From Ferruginibacter sp. (GTDB taxonomy: Bacteria > Bacteroidota > Bacteroidia > Chitinophagales > Chitinophagaceae), in the NCBI GenBank assembly GCA_025362235.1, contig JANYGZ010000032.1, positions 1-64,000 on the forward strand: a DNA stretch of 64,000 bases, written 5' to 3'. The notes beneath the pieces were generated by a model. It had not been told where the DNA came from and did no database searches. It saw only the letters and a program-made list of their open reading frames with translations. A program made the translations under genes and the position numbers. Positions 10,244 through 20,024 of the stretch are shown in pieces. Every line of letters starts with the position of its first letter. The stretch's first letter is position 1.

Positions 10244-11761
10244 TTAAGTGGCCATCTCATTTTGCCATTGTAATAATTTTGCTTTTATACCAAGATAAAC
10301 ACCATTGGTCCAGCCAAATCCATCCTGGCCAGGGTATTCGCCACCACCAGCAGGCTTATCCAGGTCTTCTACATTATATTTTTCCATCATTTTACCGGTT
10401 TCATTAAAAACTTTGTCATTTATCGATAACCAGCGTTTTCCTATTTCTGCTGCAAGCAAACGATGACCATAATTATTTGACCCAATACAGGCAATCCATT
10501 GTAAAGGAGCCCATCCGTTGGGAGCATCCCATTGCTGACCAGTATGCCAGGTAGTAGTTACTATTCCCCCCTTCTTCAATAAATATCTGCGGGTTACCAT
10601 GGCCACAGCATTTGCCTGGTCAGTAGATGCTATTTTTATAAACAATGGAAATAAACCAGCAGCAGTTATATTAGTTTGCTGTTGTTGTAAACGCAGGTTA
10701 TAGTCGGTGAAGAATTGCTGTTTCTTGTTCCAACAATATTTTTGAATGGCAGCACTTCTTTTTGCAGCTTTTATTTCAAATTCTTTCGACAGTTTTATAT
10801 TACCTGCTAAGGTATTTGTCTTCGCAATGGTTTGTTCCAAATAATATAAAAGACAATTTAAATCTACCGGGATGATATCTGTGGTTTGGATGGTATCAAT
10901 ATTTTTTTTATCCGCAAACCAGCGGCTGCTAAAATCCCATCCGCTTTCTGCACCTGCCCTTAAATGGGTAAATGTTTCGGTTGAAGATTTTTTACTTGTT
11001 TTAGCTACATGTACATCTTCTGCGTAACTCTCCTGTCTTGGGGTTGAATTATTATCATAGTACCGGTTGAGTAATTCCCCTCCAGGCATTTTAACTACCC
11101 GGGCTTTTGCTTCGCCTGGCTGAATGCCAAGAGAGCCTTGTTGCCAAAAATTATATTCTAGTTCCAATTCATTTTTATATTGACTGTATACTTTATCATC
11201 TTTTTTTATTTCAGTAAGCAGGGTAACCATTAAAGCAAAAAAGGGGGGCTGGCTGCGGCTTAAATAATAACGGCGGTTTCCATTGGGTATATGGCCATAA
11301 GTACGCAGCAGGAATGCGAAATTGTTGATCATGCTTTCAATAAGATCTACCCGGTTGTGTTGTTGCAGCCCAAGCATGGTAAAGTAAGAATCCCAGTAAT
11401 AAATTTCCCTGAATCTTCCGCCGGGGACGATATAGGTATAAGGAAGATTGATGAGGGAGCTGCTTTCTTTTATGGGTACCCGGGTAAGTACATCCCAAAG
11501 GGTTTTAATATTTTTTTCAACAGGCTGATCTTTTTGGCTTTCATAATCAGCGGCAAATACCGGCGGTTCATCAAAATTATTTTTTACAAAACCGGCAAGA
11601 TCAAAACCGGGTTGATCTTTTTGAGCCAGCCATTGTTGTTCTATTAGGGCAAGGTTAAATTTAGGAATACAATCCACAAATGTTTTACCATCTGCAAATA
11701 CAGCGTTTAATTGCACACCTTCAAAAAGCTCCTGCAAATCATATATTTCCTTACTGGCCAT
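10244..11761 (-). CDS. Cytoplasmic trehalase, GH37
   Basis: A 505-residue inverting alpha,alpha-trehalase that splits trehalose into two glucose units. Trehalase signature 1 is present as PGGRFREIYYWDSYF (about residues 112-126) and signature 2 as 'QQWDAPNGWAP'. The general acid is probably Asp in 'AESGWDFSSRW', and the base Glu in 'GGGEYPGQDGFGW'. There is no signal peptide, so this is a cytoplasmic TreF-like form. Trehalose must then be imported, and the MFS gene 34 bp upstream is the obvious candidate. The 232-243 bp between this gene and lacI downstream shows no clear element. Function is well supported by the signatures. Confidence 0.92.
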   Translation of the reverse strand: MASKEIYDLQELFEGVQLNAVFADGKTFVDCIPKFNLALIEQQWLAQKDQPGFDLAGFVKNNFDEPPVFAADYESQKDQPVEKNIKTLWDVLTRVPIKESSSLINLPYTYIVPGGRFREIYYWDSYFTMLGLQQHNRVDLIESMINNFAFLLRTYGHIPNGNRRYYLSRSQPPFFALMVTLLTEIKKDDKVYSQYKNELELEYNFWQQGSLGIQPGEAKARVVKMPGGELLNRYYDNNSTPRQESYAEDVHVAKTSKKSSTETFTHLRAGAESGWDFSSRWFADKKNIDTIQTTDIIPVDLNCLLYYLEQTIAKTNTLAGNIKLSKEFEIKAAKRSAAIQKYCWNKKQQFFTDYNLRLQQQQTNITAAGLFPLFIKIASTDQANAVAMVTRRYLLKKGGIVTTTWHTGQQWDAPNGWAPLQWIACIGSNNYGHRLLAAEIGKRWLSINDKVFNETGKMMEKYNVEDLDKPAGGGEYPGQDGFGWTNGVYLGIKAKLLQWQNEMAT

Positions 11762-11795
11762 GGCAAAATATTTTGACTATTTATATGAAGATATC

Positions 11796-13052
11796 TTAAG
11801 TTAATAAAGTATCAACCACGGGTTCATTTGCTTTTTTTTGTACCCGGTAAAAAATAACTAGCAGCAGAATTAAAAGCGACATGGGGACAAGGGAAAAGTA
11901 AAAGGCTGTTTTGCCCCCATAAGCCTGAAAAATGTTGCCGGTAATAATTGATCCTGTTGTACCGCCAAGAGCTGAAAAAATTACAATAAGACCAGCCATG
12001 TAACCATGTTTTTTAGGTGGCAGCGAACTTAGTATAACCGAATTAATAGCCGGATAAATTGGAGCCAGCAGAAAGCCAATCATGGGAAAAACAAATGTTG
12101 CAAGGGGAGCGGTTGACCAGCCTGTAATAACTTCATGGCCTGCCTTATCGGCCAATGGTATAGTAGTGATTACCAACAGTCCTGCAATAATTAAACAAGT
12201 TACCAGTACCAGCAGCCAGTTTATTTTTCTAAGCAGTATACCTGCCAGAAATCTTCCAATAGCTGTGGAAGCCGCAAGGATGCTAGCCATTTGAATACTG
12301 AGAGTTTGTGGTAAATGAAGCACTTTACTGTTATAAGTAGGCAACCAACTCATAATACTTTGTTCAATTAAAACATAAATAAAAGCACTGGCAACAAAAA
12401 CTATAACGATAGGCAAAGCAATTAGTTTAAACATTTCTGCAAAATCGTTGGTAAGGGGTTGATGACTTGTATTTTTAACGGATGATTCATCAAGCGGGGA
12501 GCTTAGCAATAACAGGAATGCAATACCGACAATGCCAGCCAGTAAATAATATACTTTTAGCCAATCTGTTGACTGTGGGTTTTTATCATCTACAAATGCA
12601 CTGAAAATAAAATAGCCAGTAAGGATACCCACCATAAAAAAGGATTCAATGAAATTCATAAAACTGGCATGTTCCTTTTTATCATTAGTTATAATACCAA
12701 TGGTAGCAAAAACAGAAACCTTTATCATGGCAAAACTTGCGCCGATGGCTGCAAATAATAATTTAGTCATCATAAATCCAGGAAAAGAAGGCATGATTAA
12801 ACAAACCAGGCCAATAAACCCAAGTGCAAATAACATGGCTTTTTTATAACCAATCCGGTTTACGTAAGAAGCAATAAAAAAAGATACAATGGCAATACTA
12901 AGGTCCTTAAAGGCTTCCAAAATACTGGCCGATGATTCTGTAACACCGTAATTACTTTGTACCTGCAGGATAACGGTTCCTACACTATTAAGCAAGATAG
13001 CGAAAACAAAATAGTTTAAAAACAGCGAGGTTTTAATTTTCCAGTTATTCAT
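11796..13052 (-). CDS. MFS transporter, probably sugar (trehalose-linked)
   Basis: A 418-residue major-facilitator protein with about twelve hydrophobic segments and the short basic loop 'VNRIGYKKAM' between segments 2 and 3 (MFS motif A region). It is unlike the GPH-type carrier at 7532-8878 and resembles general sugar-type MFS carriers. It stands 34 bp upstream of the trehalase on the same strand, so trehalose or a related glucoside is the likely substrate, by context only. No operator palindrome like the one near the other transporter was found upstream (13053-13121). Confidence 0.75.
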   Translation of the reverse strand: MNNWKIKTSLFLNYFVFAILLNSVGTVILQVQSNYGVTESSASILEAFKDLSIAIVSFFIASYVNRIGYKKAMLFALGFIGLVCLIMPSFPGFMMTKLLFAAIGASFAMIKVSVFATIGIITNDKKEHASFMNFIESFFMVGILTGYFIFSAFVDDKNPQSTDWLKVYYLLAGIVGIAFLLLLSSPLDESSVKNTSHQPLTNDFAEMFKLIALPIVIVFVASAFIYVLIEQSIMSWLPTYNSKVLHLPQTLSIQMASILAASTAIGRFLAGILLRKINWLLVLVTCLIIAGLLVITTIPLADKAGHEVITGWSTAPLATFVFPMIGFLLAPIYPAINSVILSSLPPKKHGYMAGLIVIFSALGGTTGSIITGNIFQAYGGKTAFYFSLVPMSLLILLLVIFYRVQKKANEPVVDTLLT

Positions 13053-13121
13053 AATAGCATTTTAATGGCAATGCGCCCTTAAATATACATAACCTTTACA
13101 AATCCCGGTTAAACCTGTAGC

Positions 13122-14261
13122 CTAATATTTTTTGGTATCATTATTAAAAGTATTCCAGCTATGCAAAAACTCCTGGTAAGCAGGTAAAGGCTTTAAAGAA
13201 ACAGTTGTATTTATTGCCAGCCCGTTAATTTTATAACGATGCTGATTATATAAAATAGTATCATTACTCAAATTAAATATTGCATTTTCGTCAAGCCTTT
13301 CAAAAGCAAAGAAACTTTTATCATCACGGGCTAAAACTACCACTACAGGCTGGTTGCCAATTTTATCCATAATAATCCTCTCTTTTTTTAATTGATTCCA
13401 ATCAAAGGATTTTCTTTCTTTGCCTGCTTTAACGCCAATTACCCATGACTTGTCTTTTCCTGACAGGCTATCCGTACCCGTAAGTGTGCTTTTGCTTTTG
13501 CCGCTTTCAAATTTAAAAGTAGTATCATATTGACTGATAAATGCTGGATCAGCCTGCATTATCAATGAGTTTGGATGTAGCTTTAACCATTCGGAAAGAG
13601 AGGTTTGTGTGCTAAAAAATTCAGGCATTTGCGCCCCTTTTAATTTGCCGGTAATAGCTTCGCCTGTGACCTGGCGCCACCAGCTTTTTGTAGTAGCATC
13701 TTCAAACATAGCATTAAAATGATCCATGCCCACGAGCCTGAATTGTTCAGGTGACCCATTTACAGTTGGTTCATAAACACGGCCTGTTCTGCAAACAGTG
13801 CAATAGGTAACAATTACAGGGTTGCCGCCAATACTATCTTTCACCTGGTGATGATATCCTAAAAACTGTATTGGATATGCCTTTGCTTCTCCATTATTTA
13901 CTATCCCTATTATCAAACGATTGGTATCTACTTTATTAGTAACGGCAGTAGCCATTAAAACTTTTTGGGGCTCATAAAACATATGATCAGCAGCCATATT
14001 AAAATTGATCATGTAAATTATTACCCCCACCAATGCTACCGGTATATGGGGTAGCCATTTTCTTTTCCAGTTTGCTGAGGAATATCCAACTACCAACATT
14101 GCGCCAAACAAAATCCTGAATGCCCAACGCCAGCGGTATAAAAAATAAGCAATATTGATACTGTTCATCTTTTGGCTGCCGGGCATGGGCATTATTAAAT
14201 AGACATTTAATATTTCAAATAATAACAATCCAATTAAGCCGGTAAAAAATACTCTTTTCAT
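13122..14261 (-). CDS. DUF3179 domain membrane protein
   Basis: A 379-residue protein with three to four N-terminal hydrophobic segments (about residues 1-95) and a C-terminal DUF3179 domain. The family hallmark appears as 'TYCTVCRTGRVYEP', a Cys-x-x-Cys pair normally seen as YCPLCGT. The biochemical function of DUF3179 is unknown; a metal- or haem-linked role at the membrane is a guess from the Cys pair and the anchor. The gene is directly downstream of the broken AhpD-like gene on the same strand and may have shared its transcript. C-terminal residues are outside the membrane by the simplest topology. Confidence 0.75.
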   Translation of the reverse strand: MKRVFFTGLIGLLLFEILNVYLIMPMPGSQKMNSINIAYFLYRWRWAFRILFGAMLVVGYSSANWKRKWLPHIPVALVGVIIYMINFNMAADHMFYEPQKVLMATAVTNKVDTNRLIIGIVNNGEAKAYPIQFLGYHHQVKDSIGGNPVIVTYCTVCRTGRVYEPTVNGSPEQFRLVGMDHFNAMFEDATTKSWWRQVTGEAITGKLKGAQMPEFFSTQTSLSEWLKLHPNSLIMQADPAFISQYDTTFKFESGKSKSTLTGTDSLSGKDKSWVIGVKAGKERKSFDWNQLKKERIIMDKIGNQPVVVVLARDDKSFFAFERLDENAIFNLSNDTILYNQHRYKINGLAINTTVSLKPLPAYQEFLHSWNTFNNDTKKY

Positions 14262-14324
14262 ATTTTCAATTATCCATTAAAAAATTATCAATTATTTACT
14301 TGCATCGTAATTGGCATAGCCTTC

Positions 14325-14842
14325 TTAGGTACTTTGTTTTGCCCGGTTTATATAATAATTTTTATCTTCAGGTACCCATATTGCCAGGCCATCTACATAC
14401 CTGTTAAGCATACAAAAAGCAGCAGCAATTAATACAGTATCGTGAAGCTCGGCGTTCCGCAGCACCCAGCTTTTTCGCAGCATCTATTTGAGCCGGGCTC
14501 GCATTTTTACCACCCCTTTGTACACTTGACGCAATAGACAGTAATGCTTTCATTTTATTATTAATACCCGCAGCATTAAAATCATTTTTTACTGTTATCA
14601 ATAAAAGAGGTATCGCACTGCAAATAATGCTGAGCCAAACCACCATCTACATTTTGACAAAAAAAGCAATCATTTAAAGAAGACACATAGGTAGCTATTA
14701 ATTCTCTTTCACCACGGCTTAATATATTATCGCTGCGAAGCAGTACTTCTGCAAGATCATTTAACGGCTTTGCTGTTTCGGTACTAAAAGCCATTGGGCC
14801 ACGTATGCCCGGGAAATCATTCTGTAAATCGATATGAGGCAT
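14325..14842 (-). pseudogene. AhpD-like peroxidase-related (CMD family) gene, two frameshifts
   Basis: Three consecutive reading frames together spell one carboxymuconolactone-decarboxylase/AhpD-type 'peroxidase-related enzyme'. Segment 1 (from ATG at 14842) has 'PGIRGPMAF' and 'NDCFFC'. Segment 2 carries 'NNKMKALLSIA' and 'KLGAAE'. Segment 3 reads AELHDTVLIAAAF through 'NRYVDGLA' to a stop at 14325-14327. One extra base near the A6 run at about 14590-14597 and another near 14452-14456 explain both breaks. The residue four after the second Cys, normally His in this family's CxxCxxxH centre, is Asp here. The neighbouring DUF3179 gene lies just downstream. Either the gene is decaying or the assembly has two single-base errors; the lost His favours decay. 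Confidence 0.8.
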
Positions 14843-15035
14843 ACAATAAATTAAAAATTGAAGGTAAAATTATTAGTTATATAAATGAGGAATGATGAGT
14901 ATTACTCACCATTCTTTATTACCTGATTACAATTATCTAATTTGTTATTATTGTTCAGATACCGGTAAAGGAAATCCTGTCCATACATTATCACCGGACC
15001 TGTCTATTGGAATTGATTGGGCCGGCATAAATCTA
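14843..15035. other. Intergenic region with possible gene-end remnant
   Basis: The segment is AT-rich. On the minus strand an ORF of 26 codons (15028 to the stop at 14948) reads MPAQSIPIDRSGDNV..., ending PLPVSEQ. It looks protein-like but is too short to assign, and could be the remnant of a larger gene. No terminator or promoter was recognised. Confidence 0.3.
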
Positions 15036-15518
15036 TTATTTACAACCCTTTATTATAAGTATTGAATCTAATTTCCTGTTGAAAGCCAGTTTTTTATTCT
15101 TATCAGTTAAATAGGTTGACATTATGATATCAAGTTGAACTTTTATGGAATCTGCCAATCGTGAACTTTGAATAAACAATAATTCCTTTTCCATATACAT
15201 TTTAGTAATCTTTTCATGCAATTGCAATGTATCCCCACTTTGGGTTTTCTGAATAATAGAATCTTGAGTAAATCTTATATTGTCAGCTAGTTTAAACCGT
15301 TGGATCCTTAACTGCATTGCCCTGCATTCGGTATTGGCAAAATCATTTATGGTTGAATCTAATGAGGCTTTATTTTTGCATGAAAATATTAACACGAATA
15401 GTATACCAACTGTCAAAAGTTTTAATAAAGCTTTAAAGGATTTGATTGTTATTATGATTGGGAAAATAATGCCAAATGGTTTAAAGTTGATATGATAACG
15501 CCGCAACCATAATTTCAT
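15036..15518 (-). CDS. Small lipoprotein of unknown function
   Basis: A 160-residue protein with a hydrophobic stretch ending in a lipobox (LIFSC, Cys at about residue 47). It is followed by a charged, probably helical domain with no motif I recognise. The stretch before the signal sequence is unusually long (about 30 residues), so the true start may be further in at a non-ATG codon. No internal ATG precedes the lipobox. It lies 132 bp downstream of a vanadium-haloperoxidase-type gene on the same strand and may be co-transcribed with it. Function is not assignable. Confidence 0.55.
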   Translation of the reverse strand: MKLWLRRYHINFKPFGIIFPIIITIKSFKALLKLLTVGILFVLIFSCKNKASLDSTINDFANTECRAMQLRIQRFKLADNIRFTQDSIIQKTQSGDTLQLHEKITKMYMEKELLFIQSSRLADSIKVQLDIIMSTYLTDKNKKLAFNRKLDSILIIKGCK

Positions 15519-15650
15519 AAAAATGAAAGTTTTCGAGGGTCTTTTTTTAATAAAATTAATTTTTACATTTAAGAAAGGATACTTTAAATTATTCGAAATA
15601 ATTTAAAAATAAAATTTCAATCAATATCAGAAAACAATCCTGAAAAAAAA

Positions 15651-17024
15651 TTATTTAATATTGTGTGGCCAATTGATCATTTTATTTACATTATCTCCAA
15701 TTGCACGTCCTACTTGCAGGCCTCTTGTATTATCCATATTGTAATGAAGCCCACCATAGAAACGGGATTTAGCACATTCATCTGCCATTTCATTAAAATT
15801 TGAAAAATTACGGGCAGCAAATCCATATCTTAATTGACTGTAATCAGTAAATTGATAATTGCCACTGCCATCCGTAAATAAACTGATCATAACTCTTGAA
15901 CCTGCGCCCATTTCACAAGAATGCCCAGAAGTATAGGCTGGAAATGGAGGAGTACCGATAACAGTAGAAAAAGAAGCATCAATATATTTTTTTATATAAG
16001 ATACAGGTCTGATTAAAAAGTACTTGTATTTACCTTTCCAGCAAGAGATAAATGCATCATTTTCTGCAATGGCCAATCTGGCATATGCAACTGAAGTTTT
16101 TTCTAATGTAGCCCTGTTTTCTTCCAGTAATTGAGTCATAATATTAAATGTATGACCAGTGGGTGTGCAGGTATTAAATGGATCGTCTGCCCAGTAGCGG
16201 GTAATTTCTACCTGATCGGCTGTATTACTTTTAACCTGGGTATACATATCCATTGCCTCTTTATAAAAAGCAGAACCTGGAACTATAGAAAAATCAATAG
16301 GGGCAGATGGTTGGGTATTGCTGACATTTACAGAAAGAAAAGGCCTGTTACTTCCCCAATTTGGACTTATTGGATGTTGAGCAGCACCCGTAGGCACCCA
16401 ACAGAAGGTATCTATTGGTAGAGGGAAAGGTAGCTGAAAAGGATCCATATATGATTTATCTCCCCCATCGGTAGTAGAATATTTATAAATAGATCCGGAT
16501 ATGTCTTTTCCAAATTGAACAGACCGGCTTATCACTTCATTATTTTCCCCTCTCGATAATGATGTTAAATTAGATAGTTCTATACTATCAATTCTTGCAC
16601 TATTAATTGAACTAATTTTATCTGCAAACATTTTACGCATCATATCTGCTATTGCCGCATTAGATGAAATTGCCCAGTTGTATGACAAACCTGCACTAAC
16701 TTTTGGCAAGTCAGAATTTGTTAAACCATTTAATTGCCCACTGAGACTTTGTGCTCCCGAAATTCCATTCACAACAGCTTCGTAATTAGTAATTCCAATA
16801 TATCCGTAAGCACGCGATACCTGAGGAGGAAAAAACCCTGGCGTAGTTTGTGAAATAGTGCATAGTAAAGAGAAATAACCTCGAACCTGTTCCCCTGAAT
16901 ATGCATTGGTAGCTTTTGCTACGATGAGAGGTGCTGCAACATCATCTTTTTTACAAGATGCAAATAGAGCTATTAACAAAACTATCGAAAATAATATTTT
17001 ACACAATTTGGTACTGATTTTCAT
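15651..17024 (-). CDS. Vanadium-dependent haloperoxidase/PAP2-type lipoprotein (copy 1)
   Basis: A 457-residue secreted lipoprotein. I start it at the ATG at 17024, because MKISTKLCK leads straight into a hydrophobic segment and the lipobox LFASC; an upstream in-frame start at 17078 would add 18 residues before the signal. The C-terminal half carries the full anion-pocket set of vanadium haloperoxidases and PAP2 phosphatases: K332 and R339 (KYKYFLIRP), S366-G367-H368, R421 and H427 (SRFYGGLH). These match in spacing the K353/R360/S402-H404/R490/H496 set recalled for the Curvularia enzyme. It could oxidise halides with peroxide or act as an acid phosphatase; sequence cannot tell. It stands apart from the two-copy operon upstream, with a 474-bp gap. 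Confidence 0.85.
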   Translation of the reverse strand: MKISTKLCKILFSIVLLIALFASCKKDDVAAPLIVAKATNAYSGEQVRGYFSLLCTISQTTPGFFPPQVSRAYGYIGITNYEAVVNGISGAQSLSGQLNGLTNSDLPKVSAGLSYNWAISSNAAIADMMRKMFADKISSINSARIDSIELSNLTSLSRGENNEVISRSVQFGKDISGSIYKYSTTDGGDKSYMDPFQLPFPLPIDTFCWVPTGAAQHPISPNWGSNRPFLSVNVSNTQPSAPIDFSIVPGSAFYKEAMDMYTQVKSNTADQVEITRYWADDPFNTCTPTGHTFNIMTQLLEENRATLEKTSVAYARLAIAENDAFISCWKGKYKYFLIRPVSYIKKYIDASFSTVIGTPPFPAYTSGHSCEMGAGSRVMISLFTDGSGNYQFTDYSQLRYGFAARNFSNFNEMADECAKSRFYGGLHYNMDNTRGLQVGRAIGDNVNKMINWPHNIK

Positions 17025-17498
17025 TAATATATTTTTTATTTTGATTGAATTTAAATCAATAGGGTAGTCTTTACTCACCTAATTCTTAAATTTTTTTATA
17101 AGTTACTTTTCAAAACAGGTTGCTTAATAATAGTATAAATTAAAGTAAGCTAAGAAAAAATTTCTATAGTCTAATTTTTTTTTAATAATAACTTCAACTA
17201 TTCACAGTACAAAAAAGAGCAATCATATAGATTTATTATAATTGAACTTACAAAATATAAAACATTCTTAAACGGTAATTTATTCAAGTCTATTGTATAA
17301 GCTAGGAAATAAATATAAATAAAATAATCCAGTTGTCGAAACTAATTAGCGTGATCTTCTAAAAGAATGTAAGGCATAATCACTGTTTTAATAATTTTAA
17401 TTTTCAAATACTTTTATGAAAAAACCTTGTTAGAAAAAATTAGCATCGTAAAGAATTACGATGCCTTATCAATAATAAACCCAAAACGACTAAAATAT
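17025..17498. other. AT-rich intergenic region, no gene
   Basis: This stretch of 474 bases separates haloperoxidase copies 1 and 2. I see no ORF with protein-like content, no strong hairpin and no full promoter match on the minus strand. It probably holds the promoter of copy 1 and the end of the upstream operon. Confidence 0.5.
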
Positions 17499-19052
17499 TT
17501 ATTCGGCCCCATCTATAGTGGCTCGTTGTACTGCATAGTTTCCTACATTTTTTCCTACGATTAATCCAGTTTCACAATCGCTCCGGTAGTGAATTCCACC
17601 GTACATTCTTGACATAGAAGCTTCCTGGGCCATTGATGAATATGCTGCTGCTCTTTCAGGAATGATATGACCCAATATTGTTGCTGCTGCTCCGCTGAAT
17701 GTGGAGTGGCCAGATATATATGCAGGAAAATTAGGGATACCTGTTAATGTTTTAATAGCAGGATTTAATTGTGATGGCCTGGGATTACAATAATAATATT
17801 TAGTATCCCAGCAAACAATCGCTGCATCCATTAGAGACATATTTAACAAAGCCATATTTCTGGCCCATCTTACTTCACTGAAATTTTTTGTAATAAAATC
17901 TTCCGACGCAATAGCATCCCAATGGCCCGGAGGTGTATAGGTACCCACACCATCTGCCCAAAAATGAACAATTGCTGTATGTTCACGGGTTGTATTTTTT
18001 ATAAACTGGTAAGTCTCTTCTGTTTCATCTTTCATCTGTTGGCTATTTGTAGATGGCGGCGGTCCGGGGCGAAGTGATATAACTGTTAAAGAATCGAATA
18101 AAAAAGTTTTTACTTTTCCAAATGCTGGCAGCATTGGTGGCCGTGCAGGTATCTCCAGACAATACCATGGAGTTTCGCCTTTTGCTATAGCGTCTGTTTC
18201 TAATTTTGTCCACATAGCCTGGTTCCCTGCTGCAGCTCCGGCCCTATCGCCACGGGCACGGGTTACAAATTTTTGTGCTACAGCCTTACCTAAAGCTTCG
18301 CCTGCATCAATATCACTGCGAACATTGGCCCCTGAAATAATACGGGCACGTTTGTGTTCTTCTGCCTTTTGCTGAATAAAATCCTGATCTCCCGGAAAAA
18401 GTAATTTAAACATTTCAACAGTAGCACCTTCTACTACAGCATCTTCAGATGGATAAGATGGAAGGTCTGATTTTGGCACCAATACTTTTAAAGTAGAATC
18501 AACTTTATAGGGAGCGGCACGGTTAAATAATTTTTTGTAATACCAGGCACTTACCAATGCATCATACTGTGCAGCACTTACATAAGCATACGCTCTTGCT
18601 GCATAGGGGGGATTGCTAAAAGGGAAAAGCGGGTATGCGAGCGGGTTAGCAGCACTGGGAATAGGATAAGTGCCATTAGCATTTTGATAAGGAGGCAGAT
18701 TGTGTTTGGCAACCAGTTCCCTCAAAATTTCGTTCCAGCGTAATACAGCACCTGCACCCCAGTAGGCTACCAGGTTTTCTTCTTCACTGGTAAGGTTGTT
18801 CTGAAAGCTTTTGATTTCATTTATCTGGGCCACATATTCAGGGGTATTGGTAGCAATGGGCGCAGCAACAACAATATCTGTAGGGGCGTTTAGTAATACC
18901 GGTTTCCATGCACCTGCATTAATGTCGATATTTGCAGGGAATAATGCTGGTGCATTATCTGTTCTTCCGGTAATATCTTTATTACAGGCTACCAGAATAC
19001 CAGCTACTACAGCTACTGTAAAAAATCTATAAATAAATTGTTTAGTGTTCAT
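17499..19052 (-). CDS. Vanadium-dependent haloperoxidase/PAP2-type lipoprotein (copy 2)
   Basis: A 517-residue lipoprotein with lipobox LVAC after MNTKQFIYRF. I start it at the ATG at 19052 rather than 19127, which avoids overlap with the upstream gene and places the signal sequence at the N-terminus. The anion-binding residues are complete: K418 and R425 (KYYYCNPRP), S447-G448-H449, R482 and H488 (SRMYGGIH). It is the last gene of a tight operon: only one base separates it from the beta-barrel gene, which follows haloperoxidase copy 3. It is longer than copies 1 and 3, mostly in the N-terminal half. Halide oxidation or phosphate-ester hydrolysis outside the inner membrane are both possible. 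Confidence 0.85.
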   Translation of the reverse strand: MNTKQFIYRFFTVAVVAGILVACNKDITGRTDNAPALFPANIDINAGAWKPVLLNAPTDIVVAAPIATNTPEYVAQINEIKSFQNNLTSEEENLVAYWGAGAVLRWNEILRELVAKHNLPPYQNANGTYPIPSAANPLAYPLFPFSNPPYAARAYAYVSAAQYDALVSAWYYKKLFNRAAPYKVDSTLKVLVPKSDLPSYPSEDAVVEGATVEMFKLLFPGDQDFIQQKAEEHKRARIISGANVRSDIDAGEALGKAVAQKFVTRARGDRAGAAAGNQAMWTKLETDAIAKGETPWYCLEIPARPPMLPAFGKVKTFLFDSLTVISLRPGPPPSTNSQQMKDETEETYQFIKNTTREHTAIVHFWADGVGTYTPPGHWDAIASEDFITKNFSEVRWARNMALLNMSLMDAAIVCWDTKYYYCNPRPSQLNPAIKTLTGIPNFPAYISGHSTFSGAAATILGHIIPERAAAYSSMAQEASMSRMYGGIHYRSDCETGLIVGKNVGNYAVQRATIDGAE

Positions 19053-19053
19053 A

Positions 19054-20007
19054 TTAATTAGTTTTACCTGATTGGTTAGTTGATTTAGTTTTTGGTGAAA
19101 AGTCAATAATGTAAAAAATAGAACCATAAAAAGTATTTGCCTGCCCTACGTTTCTTCCTGTAACAACATAGTTACCACCACCTACCAATGACAGGTTATG
19201 ATTTGCGGTAACTACATATTTTACATTGGCACCAATTGTAGTTGCATCCATGTTGTTAGATGGAAAAGGCATATTGTTTCTTGTTATATCAAAGCCACCA
19301 ATCGTTGACCATATATTTACTACTGCTTCAGCAATTAATTTGCTGGTTCTGTAACCAGTGCGAAAGTTAAAATTACTTGCATTTGGTATTTCTACTTCAT
19401 TGCTAAGATGCATCTCAGTGGTGTAATAAGCTGTTCTGTCAATAGTTATATTACTTCTGAAAACATATGATGCAGAACCGGTGACAAAAAATTTATTAAC
19501 CTGGTAATCGAGCATCAGCCTTGCAGTAGCAGTTGTACTGTGTAGCCCAATTGCCAGAGGAAGGTAATCTGCTACATAGTCTGTTAGTGGAAATGCTACC
19601 CCGCCGATGGTGTAAAGCGAAAAAGTTCCTGGCCCCATTTGTTTTTCAACCGGCATCCATTTTACAAACAAACTTAGGTCTTGCATTCCCTGCATACTAT
19701 GCATGGTTCCCGCAGAAGCTTTTGTTGTTATGAATGGCACATTAAACAACACATTTAATTTTCCGCTAATGCCATAATTACCCATTACTGCAAACGCCTG
19801 TGTACTTACCGTTCCCAAGTTTAAATTTTCTCTTTTCAATGTCCCTTCCCAATAATTTTTCCAACTGCCATAACTGTACATCGGCCCTACACAAAACTGT
19901 TTTTTCTCCATCATAATGGCATCTATATCTGTTTGTGCATTGCTTATTAATGGGGCCGTAATTATCAGTAGCACAGTTATCAGCGGGATCGTTAAATAGT
20001 ACTTCAT
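19054..20007 (-). CDS. Outer-membrane beta-barrel-like protein in haloperoxidase operon
   Basis: A 317-residue protein with a cleavable signal peptide (about residues 1-24, ending ISNAQ). The body is made of alternating short amphipathic strands and Gly/Asn turns, as in outer-membrane transporter-like or MetA-type barrels. It lies between two vanadium-haloperoxidase-type genes, with gaps of 17 and 1 bp, so it is surely co-transcribed with them. It may let substrate or product cross the outer membrane, which is inference from position only. No plug domain or TonB box was seen. Confidence 0.65.
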   Translation of the reverse strand: MKYYLTIPLITVLLIITAPLISNAQTDIDAIMMEKKQFCVGPMYSYGSWKNYWEGTLKRENLNLGTVSTQAFAVMGNYGISGKLNVLFNVPFITTKASAGTMHSMQGMQDLSLFVKWMPVEKQMGPGTFSLYTIGGVAFPLTDYVADYLPLAIGLHSTTATARLMLDYQVNKFFVTGSASYVFRSNITIDRTAYYTTEMHLSNEVEIPNASNFNFRTGYRTSKLIAEAVVNIWSTIGGFDITRNNMPFPSNNMDATTIGANVKYVVTANHNLSLVGGGNYVVTGRNVGQANTFYGSIFYIIDFSPKTKSTNQSGKTN

Positions 20008-20024
20008 GTTTTGTTTTTTAGTTG

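Noticed and set aside
14948..15028. Small ORF of 26 codons on the minus strand
   Set aside because: Protein-like but too short to support as a gene; noted only as a possible remnant.
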